Position numbers and translations under genes: made by a program. Below are positions 1 through 10,655 of a DNA stretch of 64,000 bases, in pieces; within the stretch, counting starts at the first letter, position 1, and each line of letters begins with the position of its first letter. The DNA comes from Balaenoptera acutorostrata (Eukaryota > Chordata > Mammalia > Artiodactyla > Balaenopteridae): the NCBI RefSeq assembly GCF_949987535.1, contig NC_080080.1, forward strand, positions 64,323,006-64,387,005, in the 5' to 3' direction. The notes below the pieces were generated by a model that did not search any database, was not told where the DNA came from, and saw only the letters and a program-made list of their open reading frames with translations.

Positions 1-395
1 GATAAATAATTCAGTTTCTTCAACAAATAAATTGCGAGGAAAAATAACATGAGGGGAAACCTGTAGATAAAAAAAGATTTAAGAGGCACCTCAACATATG
101 GACTTATCAAAAGATCCCGAGTCAAACACACCAACTATAAAATTAAAGGCTGATGATGAAATCGGTGAAACTTGACTGGATATTTGATAACATTAAGGAA
201 TTGCTGCTACATTTTTCGGTGTAATAATGGTATTGTGGTTACTTTTTAAAGAGTCCTTAGCTTTTAGAAATACATATTGAAATATTTATATATATTTAAA
301 TATATCTACGTTTATAAATATTTATAAATATATATTTTCATGTGAAATATATATAATATCTGAGATTTGCTTCAAATTAATCCAGGAGGGGGGTT
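1..395 (+). mobile_element. Old L1M-type 3' UTR fragment
   Basis: The order of phrases (CTGGATATTTGATAACATTA, then GGTATTGTGGTTA, then a GAGATTTGCTTCAAA-like block) matches what I recall of mammalian L1M 3' UTRs. The fragment starts outside the window and decays into AT-rich sequence near 300-360. The same family appears in antisense at 3485-3905 and 44850-46740. The L1 assignment is from memory, so the subfamily is not given. Confidence 0.5.
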
Positions 396-699
396 GTTTT
401 TTAATTACACAAAAATAACAAAAACTAAAATCAGAAATATCTAAAAATAACTTTATAATTTTCCTTAAGGTTCCTGTTCCCTACACACTCGTTACTGGTA
501 ACCAAGGACGCTGCGAGTTAGAGGCATTTAAAAGCTTTTGACATGGGGCACGATAATAATAATAATGACGACTAACACTTCTTGATAACCTATACATTTG
601 ACTAGAACCAGTCCAGGAACATGCTCAGCCAGAAAACTAATGCCATCGCCCTGAAAACAAACAAACAAAAAACAGAAAGAAGGTAAGAGGCACTCACCA
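396..699. other. No recognised feature
   Basis: AT-rich single-copy-looking sequence with a very short AAT run near 552-566. I see no coding signal, RNA gene or clear repeat. Confidence 0.5.
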
Positions 700-830
700 T
701 GAGTTACATTTCTGTCTCCCCCAGTTCACTGTGAGCTGCCGAAACCAGGGAACCACGTTTTATTCATCTTCCTCTTCCCCGGTCCACTTACCAAGCCTGG
801 CCCGTGCGGCGTCACTAAATGAGGAGGAAA
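700..830 (+). mobile_element. Decayed L2 3' end (tentative)
   Basis: The order CTGTCTCCCCCAG, CTGTGAGCT, CAGGGAACC, TTTATTCATCTT, AAGCCTGGC and TCACTAAATGA follows the L2 3' end (gene-tail-like CTGTGAGCTCC...GGCAGGGAC...CCTAGC...CTCAATAAATG). It is very diverged and could be a chance resemblance. Confidence 0.35.
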
Positions 831-2530
831 GGAAAACGTGGAAATACAGAGTAAGAGAGGCATTCTGACACCTAACGCTGAGAGAAAGAAGCTGAGGCCA
901 GGCTGCTTGGACTTGCCAGGGAACAGCGGAGGGACAAGACTCCACTCAATCTACCTGAAGAAAACCACAGACCAAAAACGTACGAAAGTCAGTAACCAGG
1001 GGAGGTGGTTTGTGACTTTAAACTGGTTTGGTCTCTATTTTGCACCGTTAAGTCCGGCATCCCCAGGTGAGTCTGGGAGCTAAAGGGCCTTGATGGGAAA
1101 GAAACCTCCACCAACAGGGGGCAGCAAAGAGCTAACGTCTTAAGAGAAGCGGAAACCACATCAGCAAGGTGGGGCATCAGCACTTCCTGCTGGGAACTTC
1201 CAGCCTTGGCATCAGTGCCTACCTCTCTCACTGGTCAAGAAAAAGGAGCTTTTTGGAGGAATGCTGGGAAGCAGGAAATCGGTAGCAGTGTGGGAGGGAT
1301 AAACATTGCTGTGACAAAGTGACAGCGGATCAGGTAGAGTATCGTGTAGAAAGTTTTTCATATAAACATCCTGAAAACTGACCCTTAGCTAAACCTCAGT
1401 TCCAAGTCGTTCTGCAGGTTCCCTCTCAGCGCATGCGCATGACCACGTAACTGCATTTCAAAGCCTAAGTCCCAGCACCACAATGACTAAGCAAAATCAT
1501 CTGAAAGCACTTTTAGGTGTCAGTTTATTACTGAAGGTCTCCTCCCTGAATTCCTTGCTGCTTTCTCCAACCAAGGCCATAAGCAAAAAAAAGCTTCTGA
1601 TGAGACACTGAGGCCTTGGTAATAAACCGCTGTTGATTTGATCAGGTTAAACACGGAGCCATTTAGGCACAGACCTTGCAGCTTGCTTCAGAGCCCTGCA
1701 CCGCGCCCGAGGTCGACCCAGAGCCAGCGCCCCGCCCCGCCCCCTCGCCCACTCGGGAAGGGCCTGTTTTCACACAGACCAGGGGAGTTTGAACACTTCC
1801 CATGTCATCTGGAGAAATGCACTTTCCCCTTCATTTCAGTTGCACAGCCTCCATCCCTTCTCCCTTCTCATTGCAAATGGTGTTGGCGTGGACTTGAAGA
1901 ATTTTGCCCTCCTTGATTTTTCTTTCTCGTTGGCCCTACAGCATACCTACAGCATATCCCACACCCGGATGTAGGGAAGGATCGTCTCCTCCTCCTTCCC
2001 CGTAACACACAGTTTCCAGGCTCTGTCCTAAGAATCCACTGCCATCTCTAAAATAACTCTCCCATGACCCTCTCCCAGAGTTGTTAGACAATCTTCATGG
2101 AAGACCAAAGGATATTGGTTTCAGGCAGACAACAAATCACAAAGGGCGTTACCTGAAGGTGGGCAGGTGAGAGAACAAGAAACAGAAAAAGCTCTGGGGG
2201 AAGAGGGAAACCTCACAACTTCTTCTGATTAGTATTCAGAATAGTATCTCTCTTCTCATCTAATTTTTCTAGTTTCGGGAATTAAGGCAGGAGGAATGTC
2301 GTGAGCACAGAGGGTGATGCCAGGCCTTAGAAGGTCTGGGCAAGTGCCTGGTAGCCAAGGGAGGATGTTTACTTCTTGCATTTTCCAGAAGGGAGAATCT
2401 GCTGCCCCAAGGGTCCTGCTGAGACAGAAAGGAAGGGGGCAGGGCACAAGCATTAAACAAATGACACAGCTGTTGAGGATACAACAAAACCTAGTTAGAA
2501 CCAACTCGGCCGGAGATGGCAGAAGATTCG
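831..2530. other. Unassigned stretch with one GC-rich patch
   Basis: About 1.7 kb without a recognisable repeat. Reading frames are under 110 codons, overlap one another on both strands and show no domain. A GC-rich patch lies at 1700-1765. I see nothing that supports an exon. Confidence 0.5.
1728..1752. promoter_or_regulatory. GC-box-like tract (weak candidate)
   Basis: Two overlapping CCGCCC boxes with a CGCCC follow in a C-rich run inside otherwise ordinary sequence. GC boxes bind Sp-family factors, but there is no TATA box, CpG island or adjoining gene, so a regulatory role is only a possibility. Confidence 0.15.
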
Positions 2531-2533
2531 ACT

Positions 2534-2940
2534 TCCTGTAGACCTTGAGCCTCATTATATGCTCATTGTAATATATTAGCAAATGCTAAATGACACACCC
2601 ACCAGCGCCAAAACAGTTCTGAGGCCGACTGGTAAAAGGCCAAAAAGTGAGTGGTGGTCCAATTCCTGGAAACCCCTGCCCCTAACCTCAAATTGTTGGA
2701 ATAATCCTCCCGCTTGTTAGCCTATGAAATTACCCCGCCCATAAAAACTAACCACCCCATACCCCGAGGCCACTCTCACCTTCTGAGATGGGCTTCATTC
2801 TGCCCATAGGATGTGTATCTCTCTAAATAAATTCGCTTCCACTTTATTATGGCTCTTGAATTCTTTCCTGCGCGAAGCCAAGGCCCCTCACTTGGCGGCC
2901 CATCACAGGAGCTCGCCTGAGATCTGAGACATGACCATTC
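2534..2940 (+). mobile_element. Probable class I ERV solo LTR
   Basis: The arrangement is LTR-like. A U3-like stretch contains a CCATAAAAACTAACCAC promoter-like block, an AATAAA signal lies at 2826-2831, and a GC-rich U5-like stretch runs to about 2940. The wording (ATATATTAGCAAATGCTAAA, then CCTATGAAATTACCC) resembles mammalian ERV1 LTRs. No internal retroviral sequence adjoins it, so it is a solo LTR. I could not fix the ends by a target-site duplication. Confidence 0.6.
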
Positions 2941-3014
2941 TCAGTGCTCCTCCTGCAGCACTGCCAGATGCCTTAGGGGCCTGAGAAGTCACCCATTCCG
3001 AACCCCAGTGGCCC

Positions 3015-3235
3015 AGTGCAAGGGCCTAGAAACCAGACACCGCGCGACTTGGAATCCCAACTCCAGCACCTGGATGAGCTCCCACATTTCTGAGTCTTAA
3101 TATTCTAATTTGCAAAATGAGAATCATATCCTGGGAAATCTTGAACAATAGCATGGGGTGATTACTGTGAGAATTAAAATAAGATGAAGTGTGGAAAGCC
3201 CCTAGTACTGTGGCTGGATGCTCTCAGAATTAAGT
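3015..3235 (+). mobile_element. MIR SINE
   Basis: This is a diverged MIR in sense orientation. It has a TTCTGAGTCTTAAT...AATTTGCAAAATGAGAAT core (MIR: CTCAGTTTCC...TCTGTAAAATGGGGAT) followed by ATTACTGTGAGAATTAAA and a GTACTGTGGCTGGATGCT tail. MIRs are ancient tRNA-derived SINEs fixed in all placental mammals. Confidence 0.65.
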
Positions 3236-3484
3236 AGTTTTCTTTCTCCCTGCCTTACTGCCATCCTATTATTTCAATCTTTCCTTTCCCAGTTATTCAT
3301 TTGGCCTCGCTCAGGGAAATCCTCAAATTCCACTGAAAGCTATGGGCTGACGTGGCAGGATGCTTTGTTTCCTGAACAGGGCAGATGAACATGGTACTCA
3401 AATTTGACTTCTTTCTGGATTTGTGTCTAGCTCTAGAATATGAGACACCCAATAACATATGCCCACTCTATTATAATTCTTTTA

Positions 3485-3905
3485 CCAAGAGAAAAAGAAT
3501 TTTATGATGCTTAAAATTTCAAATACATACATAGAATGCTATAAAATACCCGTGTGAACCCATCTCTAGCTTTAATGGTTATCAACAATTTAGCATTCTT
3601 GTTTCACCAGTAGCCCTTCTACTTTTGTTGCTGTTACTGTTTTTCTAGACATCTTATTATACCACCATTAATACTTCAAGATATGTCATTAACAGATAAG
3701 GACATTTTCTATCATAACCACAATATCATTATCACAACCAATAAACTTAATAATAAATCCTAACTATCATTTGATACCCAGTCTATAGTCCCCCATTGTC
3801 TCAAAAATGTCTTCTGATGGTTGTTTCTTGGAATCAGGAATGCCCTGCATTTGGTTAATGTCCTTTAAGTCTTTTTTAATCTGTAACAGGTCTTGCACCA
3901 CCCAG
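3485..3905 (-). mobile_element. Old L1M-type 3' UTR fragment (antisense)
   Basis: Antisense copy of the family seen at 1-395. The phrases CCCATTGTCTCAAAAATGTC, TGCATTTGGTTAATGTC and CTTTTTTAATCTGTAACAGG are complements of the L1M 3' UTR wording. No coding capacity remains. Confidence 0.55.
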
Positions 3906-4287
3906 ATCCCCTCAAGGAGAACCTGCAGCCCAGCTGCAGAGCATGAGGTCGATTCCAAAAGCCTCTTCACCCATGGTAAACACCTTCCTCAAGCAGCCCA
4001 CAGTCAAGGCAGGGGAGAAAGGCCCAACTTCCTGGCCTGACACAGGACAGACAACTCTGATGGACAACATTTGCTCCAGAGAGACCCACTGGATTGACCA
4101 AGGCTTTGCTAGGCCTGCTACGTGGGCCCTTTCCCTCTGCCCCCTGCTTCCCAGCCCCTTCCTTTACAGGTGTCGATCCTTATTAATCAATCACCTTGCC
4201 CCCAAACTGTGTCCCAGTACCTGCTTCTAGAGAAGGCAGTTTCCATAGTTCTCTTCCTTTTCCATAACACTGACTAGTTGGAAGAAA

Positions 4288-4432
4288 CTAGGACTGACCT
4301 TATATTTTAAAAATACTGTTTACTAGACTTACTGTGGTGATCATTTTGCAATATATACAAATATTGAAACAGTATGTTGTACACCTGAAACTAATGTTAT
4401 ATGTCAATTACATAAATAAATAAATAATATAC
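4288..4432 (+). mobile_element. L1 3' end
   Basis: It reads GTGGTGATCATTTTGCAATA, then TGTTGTACACCTGAAAC and ATATGTCAATTACATAAATA. This is the usual 3' terminus of L1M/L1MA elements, ending in an A-rich tail. Only the last 150 bp are present (5' truncation). Confidence 0.75.
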
Positions 4433-4796
4433 TCCTCAGCATTCCCACATTCATTTTTCAAGAGTTGAAATTATAAGCCAAAGATTCTCATTTTCACTAA
4501 AAGAAATTTCTGATCAACTAAAATCAAAAGAAATCAAAGATAAATACAATATACCTTAACACTTCCACTCCATTTTCTTCAAAAGCTAACCTATTTCATA
4601 TATATGTCTACTGAACTGCTGATGTTACCAAAATAAGCCACAAAGAAGAAAAGGTCAAGATTTCTATTAAAAACTATTGTCATGTGTAAATTATATGTTC
4701 ATCGATCTCTTTCTTATCCCTAATAGAGCAAGAGCCAACTTGAGCAACCACAGATTATGGGGAAACTGCAGGAATTAGAATTCAAAACCTGTCCTA

Positions 4797-4851
4797 GGGA
4801 CTTCCCTGGCGGTCCTGCGGTTACGACTCGGCATTTCCACTGCAGGGTTCA
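4797..4851 (+). mobile_element. CHR-type SINE head, 3'-truncated
   Basis: Only the tRNA-derived head is present (GGGACTTCCCTGGCGGTCC to CCACTGCAGGG). The B box and tail are missing. Sequence after it is unrelated, so the rest was deleted or never copied. Confidence 0.8.
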
Positions 4852-4879
4852 TATGAATGAAAATTGGCTGACCTAAAGC

Positions 4880-5035
4880 AGTCTCATCTCCATCTCTCCC
4901 TGGATAAATGAGCAAGCCACCTTCCTTCCAGAATCTCATTTGACTCACCTGTAAATTGGAAACAATTACACTTCCAACTTCACAGGACTGTTGTGAGGGC
5001 TGAATGGGGTAAGGAATGAGACAGTATCTTTTATG
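4880..5035 (+). mobile_element. MIR-like fragment (tentative)
   Basis: CATTTGACTCACCTGTAAAT and GGACTGTTGTGAGGGCTGAA follow the MIR core and tail order. It is strongly diverged. Confidence 0.35.
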
Positions 5036-5068
5036 CTGTTACATGCCCGCAGTTGTAAATCCTTGCCT

Positions 5069-5103
5069 GCACACGCACACATGCACGCACAGACGCACAC
5101 ACA
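5069..5103. repeat. CA-rich degenerate microsatellite
   Basis: An interrupted CACACG/CACATG run of about 35 bp. Confidence 0.75.
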
Positions 5104-5675
5104 TTGCTAATCTGCTGACTCACCTTGCTGTTGGGAAGCAGCAGCTGGACCTGCAAATACTCCACCTTCCCCTTCCCACCTTCAGGGTCTCTGACCCCTG
5201 AGCCAGGTGTGCGTGTTTAGGTCCTTGACAAACATCCTGGGCTTCCAAGGGATGCCCACACCATCGAGGTGAGTGCAACAAGAACTAATGTGGGTTCAGT
5301 TCTCACTCATGCTTGTGGGGCCCAGCCTTCCCTCACTCTCCCCTTCTTTCCATCCATCTTCAATTCCTGACCACCTGCCCCATGGACTGCAAGCTCCCGC
5401 ATCAGACAGACCAGTGACAACAGCCTTACAGAGACCATGTAATCAGCTCCCATGATTGCATAAGGCCAAGTCTCCTTGTCTACGTCTGTAGTGGTTCTGC
5501 TCCTCCGGCTGGACCGGGTCTGATGCACCAACACCCTCACCTCCAAACTCATGCTCGCTCCCCACCTTCCTCAGAAGAGCCATCGAGAGCATGGCCTCAC
5601 CCCCTTTCAGCTTCTCCCAGGACCTCCCTATATCTTTAAGCTGACAGCAACTTTGTCAAAAGCCATAAAACTGCT
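5104..5675. other. Unassigned, C-rich
   Basis: Pyrimidine-rich sequence with opposing short reading frames and no domain. Part of it (near 5380-5480) vaguely resembles an old L1 or LTR tail, but I cannot name it. Confidence 0.4.
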
Positions 5676-5679
5676 CAGA

Positions 5680-6174
5680 TTTTGCAATCCTACCTCAAGA
5701 AACAACAAAAATCTCAAATAAACAATGTAACCTTACACCTAAAGCTACTAGAGAAAGAAGAACAAACAAAACCCAAAGTTAGTAGAAGGAAAGAAATCAT
5801 AAAGATCAGAGCAGAAATAAATGAAATAGAAATGAGAAAAACAATAGCAAAGATCGATAAAACTAAAAGCTGGTTCTTGGAGAAGATAAACAAAATTGAT
5901 AACCGTTTAGCCAGACTCATCAAGAAAAAAAGAGAGGGCTCAAATCAACAAAATTAGAAATGAAAGAGAAGTTACAACTGACTCCACAGAAATACAAAGG
6001 ATCATAAGAGACAACTACAAGCAACTATATGCCAACAAAATGGACAACCTGGAAGAAATGGACAAATTCTTAGAAAGGTACAACCTTCCAAGACTGAACC
6101 AGGAAGAAATAGAAAATATGAACAGACCAATCACAAGTAATGAAATTGAAACTGTGATTAAAAATCTTCCAACA
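5680..6174 (+). mobile_element. L1 ORF2 fragment, part 1
   Basis: The first part reads in frame for about 90 codons as an L1 ORF2 segment just upstream of the reverse transcriptase core, with motifs such as [16 protein letters not shown] [12 protein letters not shown], then [14 protein letters not shown] and [10 protein letters not shown] frameshift and stops follow near 5940. It continues at 6557-6625 beyond an inserted SINE. 5' and 3' parts of the L1 are absent, so it is a dead fragment. Confidence 0.85.
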
Positions 6175-6541
6175 GGGCTTCCCTGGTGGCGCAGTGGTTG
6201 AGAGTCTGCCTGCCAATGCAGGGGACACGGGTTCGAGCCCTGGTCTGGGAAGATCCCACATGCCGCGGAGCAACTAGGGCCGTGAGCCACAACTATTGAG
6301 CCTGCGCGTCTGGAGCCTGTGCTCCGCAACAAGAGAGGCCGCGATAGTGAGAGGCCCGCGCACCGCGATGAAGAGTGGCCCCCACTTGCCACAACTAGAG
6401 AAAGCCCTCGCACAGAAACGAAGACCCAACACAGCCATAAATAAATAAATAAAATTTAAAAAAAAAAAAGTGATATCTCTAAATCACTTTAAAAAAAAAA
6501 AAAAAAGCAGTGGCTGCATATTGACTATTAAAAAAAAAAAA
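6175..6541 (+). mobile_element. CHR-type SINE with two extra 3' tail segments
   Basis: This is a full-length long-form CHR SINE with an A-box-like GTGGCGCAGTGG and a B box GGTTCGAGCCC at 6230-6240. A 15-bp target-site duplication (AAAAATCTTCCAACA, 6160-6174 and 6542-6556) shows it jumped into the L1 ORF2. After its AATAAA-rich tail and A-run (to 6469) come a 21-nt segment (6470-6490), an A16 run, a 23-nt segment (6507-6529) and a final A-run. All of this lies inside the duplication, so it arrived as one insertion. Confidence 0.97.
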
Positions 6542-6556
6542 AAAAATCTTCCAACA

Positions 6557-6625
6557 AACAAAAGTCCAGGACCAGATGGCTTCACAGGTGAATTCTATCA
6601 CAGGATTAAAAGACAAATGTCTCCT
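6557..6625 (+). mobile_element. L1 ORF2 fragment, part 2
   Basis: Sequence resumes exactly where part 1 stops (AACAAAAGTCCAGGACCAGA), coding the conserved SPGPDGF-type motif of L1 reverse transcriptase (here KSPGPDGFTGEFY). It fades after about 6625. Confidence 0.8.
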
Positions 6626-6639
6626 CGTAGAGGGCCACC

Positions 6640-7534
6640 ATTTCAGAAGGTAATTTGTCAGTGTACACCAAAACCTTTTCAAAATGAGCGTATCTGCCAC
6701 CTCAGCCTGCTCCACTTTTAAGATTTATTTGAAAGACATAATCTTGGATGTACACAAAGGATCATCATGTCAGTTTAATTTACAATGGCAAAATATTGGG
6801 AAAATATTAATCAGAGGACTGATTGAATTATATTTTAACCATATGGTGGATTATAATGTATCCATTAAAAATAGTCAAAAAAATTGCAAGAAGCAGGCTT
6901 TTCACAGAAGAGGAAACATATGTGGCCTATAAAAATATGAAAAAATGCTCATTTCATTAGGATTTATGGAAAAGCAAACCAGGATTTCAATAAGATGCAA
7001 TTTTATACCGATGAGTTTAGCAAAATTTAGAAGTTTGACAAGATCACCTATTAGAGATACTGTGGATCAATGGCTGGTAAGGTGTAAACTGGTACAATCA
7101 ATTCAGAAAATTGTTTGGCATTATCTTGCCAAGCTGAACACTCACATACCTTCCAACCCAGTAATTGCACTCCTGGCTGTACATCCCAGAGGAATGCTTG
7201 CACTTGGCACTTTTGTACCAGAGACATATATAAGATCAGAGCAGTGTCTGCAATAGCAAAAAACTGGCAACAACCCAACTGGTCACCAACAGAAAAACAG
7301 ATCAATAAATTGTATATCCACACAATACAACATGATATAGCAGAGAAAGTGAACCACTGCTACACATAATATGGATAAATATTAGAAACACAATGCTCAG
7401 GAGGGAAAGGCAAGTGACAGAAGACTATGTATCATTTATACAGTGCACAAAACAAGCAAAGATGAACAATAGGGTTCTTAAACAGACATACATTACAGCT
7501 AAGACCATATTTTACTTTAAAAGGTGGGCCTGGG
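6640..7534 (+). mobile_element. Old L1 3' half, part 1
   Basis: Decayed L1 ORF2 C-terminal region. Landmarks are GTGTAAACTGGTACAATCA, CCAACCCAGTAATTGCACTC, AATAGCAAAAAACTGGCAAC and AATTGTATATCCACACAATA, which match the L1 order. A younger L1 (7535-7979) interrupts it, and it resumes at 7991. Confidence 0.6.
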
Positions 7535-7979
7535 CATTTGCAGCAACATGGATGCAACTAGAGATTATCATACTAAGCGAAGTAACTCAGAAAGAGAAAG
7601 ACAAATACCATATGATATCACTTACATGTGGAATCTGAAATACGGCACAAATGAACCTATCTACACAACAGAAACAGACTCACAGACATAGAGAACAGAC
7701 TTGTGGTTGCCAAGGGGGAGGGGTGCAGAAGGGAAGGCCTGGGAGTTTGGGATTAGCAGATGCAAACTATTATATATAGGATGGATAAACAACAAGGCCC
7801 TACCGTATAGCACAGGGAACTAGATTCAATATCCTGTGATAAACCATAATGGAAAATATAAAAAGAATGTCTATATGTGTATAACTGAGTCACTTTGCTG
7901 TACAACAGAGATAGGCACAACATTGTAAGTCAACTATACTTCAACAAAAACTAAATAAATAACATTAAACAAAAAAAAA
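7535..7979 (+). mobile_element. Young 5'-truncated L1 inside an older L1
   Basis: It begins in the last codons of ORF2 (ATWMQLEIIILSEVTQKEKD) and runs through an artiodactyl/cetacean-type 3' UTR (GAACAGACTTGTGGTTGCCA, then CACAGGGAACTAG) to an A-tail. The flanking 11-bp duplication GTGGGCCTGGG (7524-7534, 7980-7990) marks target-primed insertion. Divergence is clearly lower than in the surrounding L1. Confidence 0.92.
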
Positions 7980-7990
7980 GTGGGCCTGGG

Positions 7991-8160
7991 GATGAGAGTT
8001 AGGGGATTAGGATAGGGAAACATAGATATAAGTGTCTGGTAATATCCTAGTTCTTGGATTGGGTGGTGGGTACACAGTATTCACTGTATTGTTATGCTTA
8101 AGAACTAACATCAAATTACATGTCATCTTTTGCATATATCAATTTTTTAAAAAATAATGA
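7991..8160 (+). mobile_element. Old L1 3' half, part 2 (3' end)
   Basis: GATTGGGTGGTGGGTACACA and TTGTTATGCTTAAGAACTAA are typical of the L1M 3' UTR. It continues the element interrupted at 7534. Confidence 0.6.
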
Positions 8161-8450
8161 CATTCTGGAGTCAGGTGTGTTCAGTTTTGAGAGTGGCCAG
8201 AGGAGGATTGGTTGGAGTGTCACAACAAAAGGGTTAACTCTGTTGGCAGTATAAAATACTGAAAGAAGGAAGACTATTTAGGACGATTTTCCGATTCTAC
8301 AGAAACATCTTTATCTGTTTGTTCTAACCCTGTTTCTGCATATTTCATAAGCTTTGCTTCTCAAAAAAAAAAATTCTTGGAAGTCAGTCGATGCCATGTA
8401 AATTACTTCCTGCCAAGCCTCCTGTGAGTAATACTTCTGAGCAGCTGGAC
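8161..8450. other. No recognised feature
   Basis: Single-copy-looking sequence with no reading frame or repeat that I recognise. Confidence 0.4.
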
Positions 8451-8454
8451 AGCA

Positions 8455-8660
8455 TCATAGCATGGTGGTAACAAGTCCCTGTTCCCAAGTCCAACTGCCA
8501 GGCTCCAAAGACCACCCTGCCACTTACCTGAGGTAAGTCTCTTAGTCTCCCAGTCTCATTTTGTCATCTTTAAAATGAGCATGCTAATAAGAGTTCCACA
8601 TTTCACTGATGTGAGAATAGTTTGTGTAGTAAAATGCTTGACACTGGATATTCAGTATGA
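8455..8660 (+). mobile_element. MIR SINE
   Basis: ACTGCCAGGCTCCAAAGACC, CACTTACCTGAGGTAAGTCT, CTTTAAAATGAGCATG and TAAAATGCTTGACACTGGAT follow the MIR order from head to tail. It is diverged. Confidence 0.6.
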
Positions 8661-8988
8661 AAATTTTCATTTCTGGCAATATGGTACACTAGTACCCAGA
8701 ACAACACTCCTGCCAAAAACAAACACAAAAACAATATACAATATTGTATATAAAATATTTTTTATTTTTTAAAATGCATCCATAAACTGTCAAGAAAATA
8801 AAAACTTGTATCCTGATTTTGGTCTCTAGTACCATTTCCCATGAAGAGAAATGAGGACTCTTCAGAGAAAAAATTGATTCAGAGGGAGGACGGGAAGGAT
8901 ACAAAGGGAGCCTGTGACATTTTTGTAGTTCTTGAAACCAGGGAAACTTTCAAAGATTAATGGAATCATAACAAAAAGACACAGGAGT

Positions 8989-9303
8989 GGGACTTCCCTG
9001 GTGGTACAGTGATTAAGAATCCGCCTGCCAATGCAGGGGACACAGGTTCGAGCCCTGGTCCAGGAAGATCCCACATGCCGCGGAGCAACTAAACCCATGT
9101 GCCGCAACTACTGAAGCCCGTGCACCTACAGCCCATGCTCTGCAACAAGAGAAGCCACCACAATGAGAAGCACATGCACCGCAATGAAGAGTAGCCGCGG
9201 CTCACCACAACTAGAGAAAGCCCATGTGCAGCAATGAAGACCCAACACAGCCAAAAGTAAACAAATAAAATAAAAAATAATAAAAAGCCAATTCTTTTTT
9301 TAA
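8989..9303 (+). mobile_element. CHR-type SINE ending in an oligo-T segment
   Basis: Full-length copy with a 16-bp duplication (AAAAAGACACAGGAGT, 8973-8988 and 9304-9319). The AATAAA-rich tail is followed by a 15-nt segment GCCAATTCTTTTTTT (9287-9301) and then a new A-run before the duplication. TCTTTT is a strong Pol III stop, so the RNA that inserted probably ended there and was then A-tailed. Confidence 0.97.
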
Positions 9304-9319
9304 AAAAAGACACAGGAGT

Positions 9320-9925
9320 AAGTTGAAGGTGATCTTAAGGGCTTATAAGCATCAAAAAGAATGATTATAGTTGAATGACACACATTGACTATATTAAAAC
9401 CAAAAATTCCATTGTATTGAAAAAAAATAAAGCTGCGGGGGAGGAGGAACTCATTTGTCACCATCTAAAGAAGCTGTTAAACCACATTCTTACTGAGAAA
9501 ATTGGTAAAGGGAAGAAATTAAGCATTTACCTTGGCTTTCTAGTATAAAATGTATTTTAGGAGAGCCAAATGGCTCTATTTTACAGAAGAATGCCAGCTA
9601 ATAAATATAGAAGGAATAACAGGATTAATTAAAAATTTTCATTTCACAGCCCCTAATGAAATTATTGATTTGTTTTTCAATAAATAAATGAATTGACTGT
9701 TGACTGATGGAGGTTAAAAGCGTTAGGAGAATGGTTGATAAGGAAACGGACCTTCATATGATGCTAAAGGAACACCACATAGACTCTTCTTGGTCACAAG
9801 CAAGGAACATCAGTGTCCCCTGCTGATCAGGTTGCTGTCCCCCCAACAGCCAGATCCCTGATGATATGGATACACAGTTCACAACAACACTTCTGACACA
9901 GGCGAGCCAAAACATGTCCACTTCA
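9320..9925. other. No recognised feature
   Basis: AT-rich sequence without recognisable gene, RNA or repeat. The largest frames are below 60 codons. Confidence 0.4.
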
Positions 9926-9929
9926 TACC

Positions 9930-10655
9930 TTTAGTCTGAGATAAATCCCAGTCCAAAACCTAAAACGATAAGACTTCTAGAAGAAAACAGTGGAGAACAT
10001 TTTCATGACCTTGGGAAAGACAAAAGCCACAAACTATTTTTTAAAATAATAAATTGGACTTCATGAAAATTAAAAATTTATGCTCTTCAGAGGAGATCAT
10101 TAAAAGAAAGAAAAGAGAAATCACATAGCAAAAATATTCACAATACACTTCGGTGACAAAGAACTTGTATCCAGAATATCTAGAGAATTCTTAAAAATCA
10201 GTAACAAGAAAATAAACCACCCAATTTTTTAAATAGGCAAAAGATTTGAACAGACTGTGCATTAAAGAAGATATATGAATGACCAAGGAGCACATGAAAA
10301 GATGCTCAACATCATTGCAAATTAAAACCACAATGAGAAACCACTGCACACCCAGTAATGGCTAAAACCAAAGACTGGCAATATCAAGTGTTAAAGAGAG
10401 GATGTGAAGTGACTGGACTTCTTACACACTGCTGGTGAGAATGTAAGGCACAGCTAATTCAGAAAACATTTTGACAGTTTTTTTTTTAAGTTAAATGTAT
10501 ACTAATCATATGACCCAGTAACTCTACTCCTGGGCATTTACTCAAGAGAAATGATTTGTTCACATAAAGATATGTACATGAATATTCATAGCAACTTTAT
10601 TCATAATAGCATAAGCCTAAAACAATGCAAGTGCCTGTCAAAAGGTAAATGGTAT
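9930..10655 (+). mobile_element. Old L1 ORF2 3' region, part 1 of a split element
   Basis: Decayed ORF2 C-terminal sequence: AAACTATTTTTTAAAATAAT..., ACTTGTATCCAGAATATCTA, GATGCTCAACATCATTGCAA, AAACCACAATGAGAAACCAC, TATGACCCAGTAACTCTACT. It stops at GGTAAATGG and resumes at 11218 and 13983, so two later elements split it. Confidence 0.75.

Noticed and set aside
1700..1765. Promoter or CpG island
   Set aside because: Only a short GC-box-like run. No CpG-rich extent, TATA box or transcript start evidence, so kept only as a weak candidate.
6175..6250. tRNA-like A and B boxes suggesting a tRNA gene
   Set aside because: These are the tRNA-Glu-derived heads of SINEs. No cloverleaf with acceptor stem and anticodon arm can be completed.
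6015..6413. 132-codon minus frame, and similar frames at 13405-13713 and 16138-16595
   Set aside because: All are antisense translations of CHR SINEs.
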